From positions 1,403,297-1,467,296 of the forward strand of contig KN834750.1 in assembly GCA_000827265.1 (NCBI GenBank): a stretch of 64,000 nucleotides of DNA. Reading direction: 5' to 3'. The position numbers and the translations under genes are program-made. Positions 1 to 12,368 of this stretch are shown one piece after another. The DNA comes from Collybiopsis luxurians FD-317 M1. Taxonomy: Eukaryota > Basidiomycota > Agaricomycetes > Agaricales > Omphalotaceae. The notes beneath the pieces were generated by a model. It was given only the letters and a program-made list of their open reading frames with translations, did no database searches and had not been told where the DNA came from. Each line of letters starts with the position of its first letter. The stretch's first letter is position 1.

Positions 1-237
1 GCTTCAGCGCTTCAGCGGCAGGGTACCTTATTCAAAACTAATTCAAGATGCCGATACACTCCGTCAACGTGGATATCATTCTTCTACTGCTACAAATTAC
101 AAGTACGAGAGTCATACAGTAAGTAGTCACAATCACTGGCATACAGATAGACGTAGACAAACAGGACGGATGGTAACGTCAATAGCGTGAGCCTATACGA
201 ACCCTTCTCGAGTCAATGTTTTATTTTTACGAAACGA

Positions 238-2551
238 CTACTTCGCAACCCCCAACGACTGCTTCTTTGCCCTTGCATCCCGAATCTCTTCAGCAAGAAC
301 CAGATCAGGATCACGTCCCTTCACTTCGGGAAGGAGAAGCGTGAAGCACGCGCCAGCTATACAGCACCCAAAGAAAACTATGTAGAGCAAGAATTTTGTG
401 AGAAAGATGTGATGAGAAAGAAAAGGAGAAGACGCACTCCAAAGAACCGCAGGAGTTCCAATATCCTCACTGAGAGCGTTGAAGGCCAATGCACTGATAA
501 TTGCACCTTCAAAAAATATGAGGGACTTGGCTCTAATGGAAATCTGGAAACTACCCACCGGCTTTACCTGACGCAGCACTCAGACCGTGAGCAAAAGCAC
601 GGAATCTCGTCGGAAACACCTCTGCGGGATAGACCTTTGGAAGAGGTCAGATTACCCACCATGACCGAAAGAATTTGAGAAGAGCTCACATAAGTTGTGG
701 CGTTGGCGCCGAAATTGAAGAAGAACTAGAGATAGGGGGCATTGTCAGTTCATGTTAGGGGAATTCTGTGTCACTCTACATACCTGAAGAAGTGCAAAGT
801 TGACGGTGAAAGCGGCCGTGCTCAAAGTATGGAATTTGCCAGCGAGGATGCCGACTGATGCGGAGTTAATGATGGTACGGCCGGGGAAAAAGGCAGAAAA
901 ACTTACGAAATAGTGCAGCAAGCAGGAAACCCTGGATCTGAATCCATTTCCTTCCAAGTTTTTCTATAGTAAGAACAGTGACATAATATCCTAAACAATG
1001 TATGAGTAGGTCGCAAAAGATTGATCTCAATATCTTACATACCGGGAACAAAGCCTAGTGCAGTAACGATAAGATTACCGAGCGACACTTTGAAAAGCTT
1101 CTCCCAATCTGTGCCAGATTTTCCACCGAACCCAATCTGAGTCAGGACAACGTTTTGGTTCAAGTTGATTCCATAGAAGCTATAAGATAGGAGATGGGTT
1201 AAATTTTCTTTGGGGCCATCTAAAATTCTATAAACAACGTACGCAATATCAAGTAAAAACCAGCAAACACAGGTGCCAATCAGGGTTCTGGCATGGCGCC
1301 ATTCGGAGAAATATGTGAGGAATTCCCCTATCTGTGCTTTTTCTTTCTTCGTTGCGATTGCCTCTGGGGATTCGGGATCGTGGGCAGAAGAAGTTGAGGC
1401 TTGCTCCTTCTCAATATCGGATTCAGACTGCGATGCAACTGCGGAGATGCCCTCCGTACGCCGACCAACTTGTTTGAGGGCACGAATCTCCTTGTCCAAA
1501 TCCGCCTCCTGATTTTGTGCCATTCGTTTCGCTTCCGTGTATCGCTTACTCTCGGGCATAGTGAGACGTTGATAAAGTGTCGCAAAAGCTGGAATGAGAC
1601 TAAGCCCGACGACGATTCGCCAAACACCATCTGTGTATGTGGTTTAACTTTGCACTAGAATTCTTCAAACCCAAAAAGGCCTACCTGTTTTGCTAACTTT
1701 CCCCTCGTCGTTGATAACATGTTTGTAACAGGCAAGAACGATGACAGTAGCCAGAGAGCCCACAAAGCTGCCCCATCCCTGGTTGGCAAAAATATAAGCC
1801 AACATGGTCCCCCGTTTATATAAATTCGATCGGTCCGACGTTACAGAAGCGGACATGGCTGCGTTTGCAAAATCCTTCAGACGACATACACCTTTGAAAT
1901 GGACTGAGGAGCTCACGGTAGTCCCCTCCGACACCGATTCCAAGCACAATACGGAAGACGCCGAGATATACTAGGGAGGAGTTTGGAGAAAGAGAGCCGG
2001 TAGGAGTTGTGAGGCACATGATGGTAGCGAAGATGATGAGCATAAGCTCCTTGCCGTAGATCGCGGAACGACCAAGAGCATCCGCAAGATATCCAAACGT
2101 GAATTGACCAATTACACTCCCGATGTTGGCTGAGGCATTGACGAAACCGTGAAGACCAGTGGGGAGGGATTTGCCCCCGTACAGACGATATTGAAGCATT
2201 GTCAAGACAGGGTTAATGACGAAAAGGTCGTATGCTAGGAATCACAAGCTAAGGATGGTGAATGCCACAGAAAGACAGAACCATACCATCGAGGAAGAAC
2301 CCAACTTGATACAAAATCAATACACAAGTGAAATTTGAGAAATACGACACGTACCACCCGCAATACCTAGCAGCTTAACCTCTATAAACTTGCCAGTTAT
2401 TTCTCAGAAATGGTTGGATAATAGAGAATATACCTGTCATGGTCAGGACGAATGGCGGACGGTCACTGCTTGACTGCTCGAAATCTTCGAGGGGAGCTTG
2501 AGCAGGAGCCTGTTCTCGTCCATCTCGTTCATTTTCCTGAATTTCAGACAT
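238..2551 (-). CDS. PHO84-type phosphate:H+ symporter (MFS)
   Basis: Plasma-membrane inorganic phosphate transporter of the major facilitator superfamily (PHS family, like yeast Pho84). Translation of the minus-strand exons gives the family landmarks in order: an N-terminal acidic, Gln-rich tail from the ATG at 2551, a [10 protein letters not shown] first helix, GYLADALGR between helices 2 and 3, GKELMLIIF, the signature GVGGDYPMSASV (split by an intron near 1920-1860), a long charged central loop (about 1560-1330), and [10 protein letters not shown] followed by [17 protein letters not shown] near the C-terminus. About eight short introns interrupt it. The protein stops at 238 with a hydrophilic tail. 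All core motifs are present, so it looks intact. It is divergently arranged with the DHA2 pair across a 2.4 kb spacer. Family call is very secure; the exact paralogue and affinity class are not known. Confidence 0.93.
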
Positions 2552-5037
2552 ATCGGACAGGGATCGAGAGACTATAAGGACGGAAAGTCGAAATCAATAC
2601 GATGCGGAGGATTTTTATTGGATTGAATTACACACGTTCGTCCTATGTTAGCCGAATTGTCAACTTCCCAATAAGCGGGTGGAGCGGGCACTGAGGGACA
2701 TAGTCATTTTCTGGTCATCTTAAATAACAGATCCTAGTCGTGTGCCGTAAAATTTTCTTCAGAGTCGGATAAGATTAGATCCTATACATCCACAAAAATA
2801 TCTGACCTTCTTTGATTCTTTCCCGGCGGTGGCTCCTCCCGCTCCTTCTTCTCGGCTTCTTTTCTATGTATCAAGCGTTTTACTCGCATTTCCATTTCTC
2901 TCACAAACTGCTGTAGAGTTGGTGGATCTTGACCCTTCTCGCACGTTTATGAATTGGGGTAATCATATGGCCGGAATCGTGTGGTCGGCGTAATGCATTG
3001 CATGCGCGGACACTAAAAAATTACGCTGGCCCACGGCCTTGGATGTGCGTATTGCCTGCCAGTGTCAACAAATGGATGAAACTATACAGCAATACGAAGT
3101 CTTTGGCTGGCTCGCTATGCTGTTTTCCATGTGCATACCAATAGTTTCCAGCTCCAATTTGAGCTTGCAAATCACCCAGCGACCACATATAACCGCTTCA
3201 CTGCATCTCTAAAGGAATTGAAAATGTCAAAGCAAATCATACCAAGGTTGCTAGGCATTTGAGTTGAAGAATGTAAACTATCCGCCGTTCGTATTGAAGA
3301 TTTGGGAGCAGAAGCGAGGTTCTGAGTGACCATAGCTGTCAGGACCAGCGGCTCAAGGTGCCACAGATGCACCTTGGCTTGGAGTGGTGCGCCGACAATG
3401 CAATACATCGGTGGTGTGTGTTCGTCTCATTCAGTTATGGCAATCCCTCTCAGATAAAGTTCTGTCAGTCCTCATAGATACATCCTGATTTACTTTTCGT
3501 TTACTTGTCCGCATGCTTCTACCTGGGCATCTGATGATGGACTGCCATCTAGCTCAGAGCTCTTCTGAACGCGATGTAGTGGTGCAGGAATAATCATGAT
3601 TGGAGACGGAGATTGGAAGAAGATTCAAAAGGTGTTCATGGCTGTTTGCATTTCAGGTGGAAAGGTCTCGATGTGCCATGTCAGGGAAGGTTTTCGAACG
3701 CGGTCGACCAATACAGTTCTACAGCAACATATCGAGGGTTAGTACATAATCTAGGAATCATGATTGCACTTTGACCATAGTAGGAGTCTTGAATACCATG
3801 TAAGACGGATCATCACTCTTGGACCATGCAAAGTGCGGCTGTCATCCTAGGATTATCTCAAACACGAATTCGCGGCGGGAAGAGATTGCAGGCTTTATCC
3901 TCGAATGAAGCTTGTCGGATCGTTCCAGTTGCCATCTTCTTTCGATGGTCTTCGTTGACGATCTCTATTCTTTGTTTTATTTTTTTTTGGCGGTCGCAAT
4001 AGTGCCAGCTTGCGGATTGGAAGGAGTTAGAGCGTTTCCTGATGCATCTTCATCGATGGATTTTTGTCATCCAATGATTCTTGAACTTCCATACTCCCTC
4101 TATCAAGCCAAAATAGACTGAGTGATATACGCTTCTCGTATCTCGCAGGCTTTCTCCTGCAGAATTTTAGACTTCTCTCGTTCTCCATGCGCCCCGGCCA
4201 CAGTTCCTGTGCACTCACCGTCAAAATTATACCCAACTACCCCTTGCGGAGTTGCGAAACTTCGGAGAATCTGTCTTGTTAACCTGGAATGGATAAAGTA
4301 GAGCTCTCATTTCTGAGACAGCTTTGGCAATCATTAGGTTTTGCGTGAGATTGGCACGAATCGATCGGAAAGACTCGGACGAGTTATTGGACGGAATATC
4401 AGAGGAACAGCACGGAAATTAACTCGAGACGCGTTTTAACGAGAAAGATACCCCTGCCCTGAGTTCGTGTATTTTCAGAATTGGGATGAATTTTTAGGGT
4501 CATAGTTAGCAAGAAGCGGTTGTCCGTTCTTCGAAGAATCCGTGTTGTAAGTACTCTGTGAGCTTAAATGGATCTTTGGCTCAAGGATAGGCCAAATGTA
4601 AGAATTCTCACTATTGCGCCCGATTGCAGACAGGCAGCAACCTGGCGGCGAAGAAGATTCTCATGTACAAACAAGACTTTCTAAAATTGTCCTGGACCGG
4701 AAGAGGATTACTACAAGGTAATGTCCAATAAAGAAATCGTGTCGAGTTTGCTGTGCGCTCGGTGCTCGCCTTGAACTACGTCTTGAACTCGCGTCTTGAA
4801 AAGTGGTCACGAAAATAGCACATGATTCACCAGAACGCTTTTGCCGCCCCTCGTTTGTCGTCCTTTTTTTAAACTTTTTTTCGATCGTTTGCAGGTGAAA
4901 AACGGCGCTGAGTACGCTTGTACTCGGGTGAGAAAGGGATTAGGTGTTGAGAGCCATCCCTCAGTTCCTTGCGATCTCATCGAGACGCTATAAAACGCGG
5001 CTTTTACCTACAGACCCACCACATCGTGTCGGGGACC
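2552..5037. other. Divergent intergenic region with no confident gene
   Basis: This 2.5 kb spacer lies between the 5' ends of the phosphate transporter (-) and the first DHA2 exporter (+), so it must hold both promoters. Short ORFs here (for example 3172-3408 minus and 3912-4121 plus) match no family I recognise. A 50-codon open stretch on the minus strand ending at 2782 has a charged, coiled-coil-like composition and might be a terminal exon of a small gene or a relic. T-rich runs occur around 4860-4880. No transposon ends were seen. Confidence 0.5.
4989..4995 (+). promoter_or_regulatory. TATA box of the first DHA2 exporter gene
   Basis: TATAAAA lies 43 nt upstream of the ATG at 5038. Transcription starting about 30 nt downstream would give a very short leader. 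The second exporter copy has no equivalent box close to its ATG, which suggests the two copies differ in promoter strength or regulation. Confidence 0.45.
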
Positions 5038-7447
5038 ATGGAAGAAATTTCTACCCTCCCAATTCAAATGCCAGCAACTTCTGAACAGCTTCACGAGACA
5101 GAAAAGCAAGAGCAACTGGATTCAGCCTCAGATTCACAACATGAACAGCAACAAGTATTTCCAAAATTCGACGATATGTCATCTGTGCAAGTCGGGCTCA
5201 TTCTCTTGAGGTGATGAATTTTCTTACTCTGTTGATCATTTGCCATTCTTATCCTGTTTTCTGCGCTAAGCTTGGGACTCTCTATGTGGCTATATGCGAT
5301 GGAGTCAACAATCGTTGCTACTTCTGTTTCGAGCATTGGGGCCGCATTGAACATCAAATCCAGTTTAACCTGGATCTCTACGTCTTATTTTCTTACAACT
5401 ACGGTTAGGCAAAACGATCGTTGATATGGAGGCTCATACTTACGGGTCTCTATAACAGGTTCTCCAACCTATTATAGGGAGAATTGCTGTCCGTCGCCTC
5501 GAAGTTTTAAACACACGTTGGCAGGTTCTGACGCATGTTGATATACACAGGATCTCGTAGGAAGCAAACGGCTGCTTCTCATCGAGCTTTGGATTTTTGC
5601 ACTTGGTAACATCATAGCGGGCACCAGCCAGACAATCACCCAAATTATTGTTGGAAGGTTGATTAGTGGCATAGGCGGAGCGGGCCTGCTATCCGTAGTA
5701 TGCATCCTAGTTTCACGTAAGTGGCTAGCCGCCTCTGTACTGTCAAATATTGGACTATCCGCTTTCGTAGAGCTTACTCATGAACGCCAACGTGCGACCT
5801 ACATGAACCTCGTCAATGCTGTTTTTATCATCTCTGACGCGGTAGGACCGGTTTTGGGAGGCGCTCTCGCAAAATCGGGCAACTGGAGGTGGATGTAAGT
5901 GGCCTGTTAATTTCGCAAATTCACTGATAGTGATACTTATTTGCAGATTTCTTTTGAATGCACCTGTCAGTCCAATAAGTGAGTACCAGTTCGATCCGGG
6001 TATTGCGCAAGAGCTCATTCACGTTTTCTAAACAGTCACCTTCCTGGTGCTACGGTGGTTGCGTATTCCCTCTCCAACATTGCCTTCCACCGCGCAAATT
6101 CATTCTTTACGCGATGTCCTCTCAAAAGTCGACCTTCTCGGCATGTTCACCCTCGTCTCTTGTCTATCTTTTCTTGTGGTAGCGCTTAATTCTGGAGGTC
6201 AAACTCTGCCCTGGAGTTCTTCCCTGATCATAGGTATGCTGTGTGCTTTGGTCGTTTCAGGTGCTGCGTTTTGCGTCGTGGAGGGACGATACGCAGAAAT
6301 GCCAATTGCCCCTGGACGGTTGTTTGTACGATGGGATTGGAGAAATGTCCCTCTGATGATGAGTGAGTTTGAATTTTCGCTCTTACATCAAAAGCTGACA
6401 ATGTGCTTCTCGGTCTAGTCTCCAGGACACTACTGTTCTTCCATAACTTTGCAATGGTGAGCGAATAAGAATTGCAAGAGAAATGAACTTCTCTAAGCTG
6501 TTAATTGAATAGATTTTTTATGTACCCAGTAGGCTGAAACGTCGTCTATCCAGGTACTGATACTGATAGATTTCTAGTCTTTCTTCAAGCCATTGGACTT
6601 CCCACAATAACCGCTTCTGCCTTGATAATTCCCTTCCTCGCTATGGCCGCGATTTCCAGTTCGGTGTTAAATGCTGTAGCTTCCAAATTTGGGTATGTCA
6701 GAACGATCTACACATGTGGAATCGCGATCATTCCAGTTGGGATGGTGAGTCGTTAGGGCACTGTCGGAGAATGTGCTTGATGTTGTGAATATACAGGGTC
6801 TGATGTCAACGCTGGACGAAAAAAGCACCCTCGGTAGGATTGTAGGATATTCCTTGATTTCAGGATTTGGTTTCGGATCGGTACGGTAGTGAGTGTGTGC
6901 TGATTTGCATCGCTCACAAGTTTTGTGCGACAGGCAACGCAGCTTACAATGGTCATCGCCCAAGTCGGGGTACCAGCGGACGAACTATCCACCGTGACGG
7001 CATTGGTGGGAGCCACACCGACGCTAGGTGGAACTTTGGGGGTCCCTGTTATCGGTACAGGTAAGCGTCGTTTCATAGCTTTACTGGTTCGACTGATCCA
7101 TCCTGCCTGTAGTTATTAATAACGCCTATCGAGAAATTGTTCAGCAGTCCACTGTAGCCTCCTCCTTTATTGCAAGTAACAGCTCGACGATATCACTTAA
7201 TCCTTCCGATGTGGTGGATAGTATATCCTCTCTTCCACCAAATAACCCTGTACGTGACGTCTTGGTGAAGGCATATGTCTCTTCGTTTCAAAAGGGATGC
7301 TACACCCTCGTTGGCGTCGCAGGGTTGCAGCTGGCGTTATGTGCGGTCATGCGACGGGTGAAATTCGATTCGGAAAATGGAGAGCTGAGCTCTAAGGAGG
7401 TACAGAAGGAAGGAGTGACAGCAACATTCGAGGCGAAAAGTTCGTGA
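5038..7447 (+). CDS. DHA2-type MFS drug/toxin exporter, tandem copy 1
   Basis: Predicted 14-TM proton antiporter of the DHA2 (Azr1/Sge1-like) family, exporting small molecules across the plasma membrane. The ATG at 5038 opens a hydrophilic Gln/Glu-rich tail, followed by FPKFDDMSS. Landmarks follow in order: ESTIVATSVSSIGAALN in helix 1, VLQPIIGR-IA-DLVGSKRLLL across an intron, LISGIGGAGLLSVVCI, THERQRATYMN, the antiporter motif GPVLGGALAKSGNWRW, LNSGGQTLPW, MPIAPGRLF, FYVPIFLQA, and a charged C-terminal tail. Around ten introns of 50-70 nt interrupt it and all join in frame. The next gene is a close paralogue 0.5 kb downstream in the same orientation. The substrate cannot be read from sequence, and no biosynthetic gene cluster surrounds it. 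The reading frame appears intact. Confidence 0.9.
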
Positions 7448-7950
7448 ATGGGAGGAAGTTACTTAGGAGTATGTTGAAGCTGGGAAGGCGGCCCGGCGGG
7501 TACCTGTTATTTTTAAATGATGGCACGCTGTTTCGCCAGCCGATGCATTGACCTGACAAGAGATTATCCGTTTCCTACTATGTAGTGCTGTATTTTCGTT
7601 GTATATTCACCTACACCTTATTTGACCTTATATATTGCATCTCCTGATTGCACTCCAATAAGACGCGTCGGGCTAGGACGCGACACGGCGTATGGCGCCA
7701 TCATCACGAGAGCGCGTTCTTCCAATTACAGAGTCGGCTCTCCTTCGACTTCGTCCGACGTCCATGCTGAAGTACTCAAGACCTCGAATACAACGCTTAG
7801 AGCGCGCCTTATGTAGAATAATATGCCATTTCCCCTGAACCAGAAAATTCTCGCTTAGATTGCGTAAAACCCGAGGCCGAATCGAGTCAAGGAACCTTGG
7901 CCGACTCCGGAGAGCTCGAGTTCAACTTTCTCATTTGTTTTGATCCACTC
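7448..7950. other. Spacer between tandem exporter copies
   Basis: This holds the 3' region of copy 1 and the promoter of copy 2. An ORF at 7622-7816 lacks any recognisable similarity and is probably chance. The spacer shows no obvious similarity to the region upstream of copy 1, so the promoters have diverged or were never part of the duplication unit. Confidence 0.5.
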
Positions 7951-10369
7951 ATGAGCGAGAACACTGATGTCACTCAGACGCGACAGCCAATGCCCTTGGA
8001 CCAGCAAAACCAGGAAAGGGTAGAAATACAGCGACAAGTATCAGCAGAGCTTCCAAAGTTCGATGATATGTCGTCCTTGCAGGTCGGGCTCATTCTTTTG
8101 AGGTGTGTTGGCTCATTGAAAAAGATAAGCCTGGTTTCTCACTTTTGCTTAAGTCTGGGCCTTGCTATGTTTCTATTCGCGATCGGTATGCGATACTGCT
8201 GAGGCTTCGGCACGATTTTAGCTACATAGTCTATCTCTAACACTCTATCAAGAGGAAACGATTGTCGCCACTTCAGTTGCGAGTATCGGGGCTGCGTTGA
8301 ATATTAAATCTAGTCTTACATGGATATCAACTTCATACTTTTTGACGACAACCGTTCGTGATACCGATTATATAGAGGCGTCTACTGACCGGTTCTTGAC
8401 AGGTTCTGCAACCCATCATAGGAAGAGTTGCTGTCCGTTTACCAAGTTCACAGCCCACTTTGGACGCTCTAACGACATTCACAGGACCTCGTAGGAAGTA
8501 AACGGCTGCTTCTTATCGAGTTGTCGATCTTTGTTTTGGGAAATGTCATAGCTGGTACCAGCAAAACGCTCACACAAATTATTATTGGGAGGCTAATTAG
8601 TGGTATTGGCGGGGCGGGTTTGCTGTCTGTAGTGTGTATTCTGGTTTCACGTGAGTTGCGATCTGCATGTTTCGTATCGCTATGCTTTTACGCGATTTTT
8701 CTACCTAGAGCTCACTCATGAACGCCAACGAGCCACCTACATGAACCTGATTAATGCTGTATTCATCATTTCCGATGCAGTTGGACCCATTTTAGGAGGC
8801 GCACTTGCAAAATCGGGCAATTGGCGGTGGATGTCAGTATTGGGTTTATGGTTTTTTGAGTGAAATGTTGACAAAGTTGATTTCCCAGATTTCTCTTGAA
8901 CGCACCTTTCAGTCCGGTAAGTAAGTGCCCGAATACATCAGATTCAGTGTCCTCGTTGCTGATCCAGTTTCTACAGTAACTTTCCTGGTTCTGCGCTGGC
9001 TACATATTCCCTCGCCAAAAATTTCGTCTACAATGCGCATCCATTCTTTTCGAGATGTACTATCCAAGGTAGACCTACTCGGAATGTTCACTCTCGTGTC
9101 GTGCCTCTCTTTCCTTGTCGTAGCACTTAATTCCGGAGGGCAAACTGTACCTTGGGGATCTTCTCTGATTATAGGTATGCTGTGTGCATTGGGCGTCTCA
9201 GGCGCCGCATTTTGTGTTGTAGAGGGCTACGCAAAGATGCCGATTGCTCCCGGAAGACTGTTCGTTAGATGGGAGTGGAGAAATGTTCCATTGATGATGA
9301 GTGAGTCAAAATCCCGTTCTCTATAGTTTGATGCCCACCTTAATCTCCGTAGTAATGAGAACGTTGTTATTCTTTCACAATTTTGCAATGGCAAGTGGAC
9401 TTTCTGAGACAGAGTGCTGCTATAACGTTGCTGAGTTTTCCTCCTTCAGATTTTCTATGTACCTAGTAAGTACTGGCACCGTCTAGTACGCAAGCTTCTC
9501 CATATTTCTTTGCCCAGTTTTTCTCCAAGTCATCGGCCTTTCTACAATTACATCCTCTGCGTTGATTATACCATTTCTCACCATGGCAGCGACATCCAGC
9601 TCAGTGCTTAATGCCGCGGCGTCAAAGTTCGGATATGTGAGATTGATTTGCGCCTGTGGAATAGCAATCATTCCTATTGGAATGGTGTGTCCCTTTCGGT
9701 ATGCTGAAGACAGCGTCTCAGTCTTTGTCTAGGGCCTCATGTCTACGTTAAATGAACGAAGCACTGTTGGGAGAATCGTAGGTTACTCTTTAGTTTCGGG
9801 CTTGGGCTTTGGTGCCGTATGTCAATCGATCTTTTCCCTTTGCGCTCGCTTCTCAGATCCTTCTATTTAGGGAACGCAACTCACAATGGTCATAGCACAA
9901 GTGGGAATACCTGTAGATGAACTATCTACTGTCACGGCTTTGGTAGGTGCTGCTCCCACACTCGGCGGGACTTTGGGGGTCGCTGTCGTTGGCACTGGTG
10001 AGCCTATCTTAAACCGATTATCTCTTTATGTATCGATATATTATTTCCCAAGTCATCAACAATGCCTACCGGAACACCGTTGAACAGTCGACTCACATCG
10101 TCAATAATGCCAATTCTACGTTATCGCTCAACCCTTCCGATGTAATATCCAGCATCTCCTCGCTCGCACCGAATAACCCGATCCGTGGCGTGCTAATCGG
10201 GGCCTACGTTTCGGCATTCAAAAAGGGATGTTATACTTTGGTGGGCGTAGCAGGATTGCAACTATTGTTATGCACGATGATGAGGAGAGTAGAATTTGAT
10301 TCTTCCTCCACCGAAAGTCGGCAAGAGAATACCGAACTCGAACATAGAGTATCTGAGGTGCAAAATTAA
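7951..10369 (+). CDS. DHA2-type MFS drug/toxin exporter, tandem copy 2
   Basis: Paralogue of the preceding gene with the same 14-TM DHA2 plan. The ATG at 7951 was chosen because it opens the tail leading to LPKFDDMSS, aligned with copy 1. Shared landmarks include EETIVATSVASIGAALN, GRVA-DLVGSKRLLL, LISGIGGAGLL, THERQRATYMN, GPILGGALAKSGNWRW, LNSGGQTVPW, MPIAPGRLF and VVGT near the end. In aligned helices only a few residues differ, while codon third positions and introns have drifted, indicating an old duplication kept under purifying selection. Two splice differences stand out: an extra 67-nt intron at 8186-8252 that copy 1 lacks, and a GC donor at 9391 where copy 1 has GT. N- and C-terminal tails differ most. 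Substrate unknown. Confidence 0.9.
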
Positions 10370-10514
10370 AAAGAGAATATCTACGAAATTACTTACTGTA
10401 TATTGAGTAAGACGTAGAAAATTCAAAAGCTTTTCGATGGACTGCGCCACGTATACGGCATCCCGGCATTGTCGACGTGTTTCTTGTTGTCTACGCTCAT
10501 TACTGTTATAATTT

Positions 10515-12214
10515 ATGCTCAGAATCGCGTTTCTACATCCGGACTTGGGCATCGGTAATCTTCTGAGCTCGTTGTCCCCGTATCGCCCTTAATTGTCTCA
10601 ACAGGCGGCGCTGAGCGCCTAGTTGTCGATGCTGCCCTTGGCTTGCAGAATCTCGGTCATACAGTGGATATTTATACGTCTCATCATGACCCAAATCATT
10701 GCTTTGAGGAGACAAAAGATGGTTTGTACTGTTGAAATGATTTTATCCCAATATGTAGGACTAATCAGTTACACAGGTCGCTTAACCGTGCATCACATTG
10801 TCCCTCCATTTCCCCGAGCAATAAAGGACAAATTCCATATTCTCTTTGCCCATCTTCGCCAACTTCATTTGACTAGTTATCTGCTGAGTCCCGGTGCTCC
10901 AAAATACGACGTGTATTTCGTTGACCAGCTCTCAACCTGCGTTCCATTTCTCCGCAACATAGGACATACCCGTGTCGTGTTCTATTGCCATTTCCCCGAC
11001 AAATTACTTGCCAATGGAGAATATGTTGACGATCCGACTGCAAGAGCCCAGAGAAATCTACAAAAGGGTGGACTGCTGAAGCGTATCTACAGGTATCCCA
11101 TGGACTGGCTGGAAGAATTTACTACACGTATGATGGTATAACACTTAAGTTTGTCCGCACCACTCACTCATCCAGACATTCATCCGCAGGCCAGGCCGAT
11201 ATCATCCTCGCAAATTCAAAGTTCACCTGCCGAGTTTTCAATGAGAATTTTCCGTCGATTCATCGAACGCCCAAAGTAGTCTATCCTGGCATTAATATCG
11301 CTGCCTACGAAGCTACAGAGGATATCGCCCATGACTCTGATGTTGCTGCAATTTTCTCGTAAGTATCTGAGCAACAGTCTTTGACTTTTCTCTAAATACT
11401 TTCACGTCCCAGAGATCGGCCGACGCTGATTTCGTTAAATCGGTTTGAAAAGAAGAAAAATGCCGCATTAGCAGTGGAGGCTTTTGCCAGATTACGAAAG
11501 AAGGAGCCAAATTCGAATTTACGGTTGGTCTTGGGCGGTGAGTTCTGTAATTCTCGGGGCATTGAAGTATATTGACACGTCCTTACAGGTGGTTACGACC
11601 CTCGCCTTGAAGACAACATGCTTACCCTATATTCTCTCATCGATATCGTCTCAAAAATACACTCATTGACTTACGATGTCGTGACTCCTTCGTCACCTCA
11701 GGCAGTCAAAATCCCACCCCTCAATACAACACCAACAAACCCTGCAGTGCTTTTCTTACTCAACTTCACCACCATCCAACGGACGGCGTTACTGACGGCT
11801 CCGTCTACGATTGGGTTGCTCTATACACCTGCGAATGAGCACTTTGGTATCGTTCCTGTGGAGGCAATGATCTGCGGTGTACCTGTCCTTGCTTGCGACA
11901 GCGGAGGCCCGGTAGAGTCTATCGTAGACCACCCACTTGGGGAACGAACTGGATGGTTGAGGCCTCCCAAGCCCGAGCACTGGGCGGAGTCCCTGGCTGA
12001 GATTGTTCATTTAAGTGATGAGGAGCGGTCACAGATGCGTGCGCGGGCAAAGAAGAGAGCGAAGTCCCTGTTCGGTATGGAGGCAATGGCCAGTGGAATT
12101 GAGGATTCATTGAAAAAAGCGGTGGCGATGGGCAAAGTCCGAAGTCGTCTCATGTTTTGGATAATTGTTATGCTCGCATTCTTTAGCTTGCTCCTGGCAT
12201 TGTGGTTAGTGTGA
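10515..12214 (+). CDS. ALG2: ALG2 alpha-1,3/1,6-mannosyltransferase
   Basis: Family 4 glycosyltransferase of the ER that adds the second and third mannoses to the dolichol-linked N-glycan precursor, using GDP-mannose on the cytosolic face. The ATG at 10515 gives [14 protein letters not shown]; a short intron then joins to [15 protein letters not shown], the hallmark N-terminus. Later come [65 protein letters not shown], and the donor-sugar EX7E-type region [15 protein letters not shown] with GGPVESI. The C-terminus ends in a hydrophobic helix ([19 protein letters not shown]), matching the family's membrane anchor. Introns are short and in frame. It follows the exporter pair by only about 145 nt but is unrelated to it. 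Confidence 0.95.
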
Positions 12215-12368
12215 ATACTTCCGTCTTGCATGGGCCTAATCATAATTATATTTGTGATCTGGATAGTAAGATACAGTTGGTATAAGGACACGCAATGTAG
12301 AGATTCCGAGAAGGTTGCTAGGATGAAGAACTGATAACGAACGTGTAGAATCAAATCGAAGGTAGGAA

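Noticed and set aside
187..678. Plus-strand ORF of 163 codons
   Set aside because: It is antisense to the phosphate transporter's last exons, begins at a non-ATG codon and shows no family motif.
5214..5408. Apparent frameshift and stop in exporter copy 1
   Set aside because: They lie in introns; splicing restores the same frame as in copy 2.
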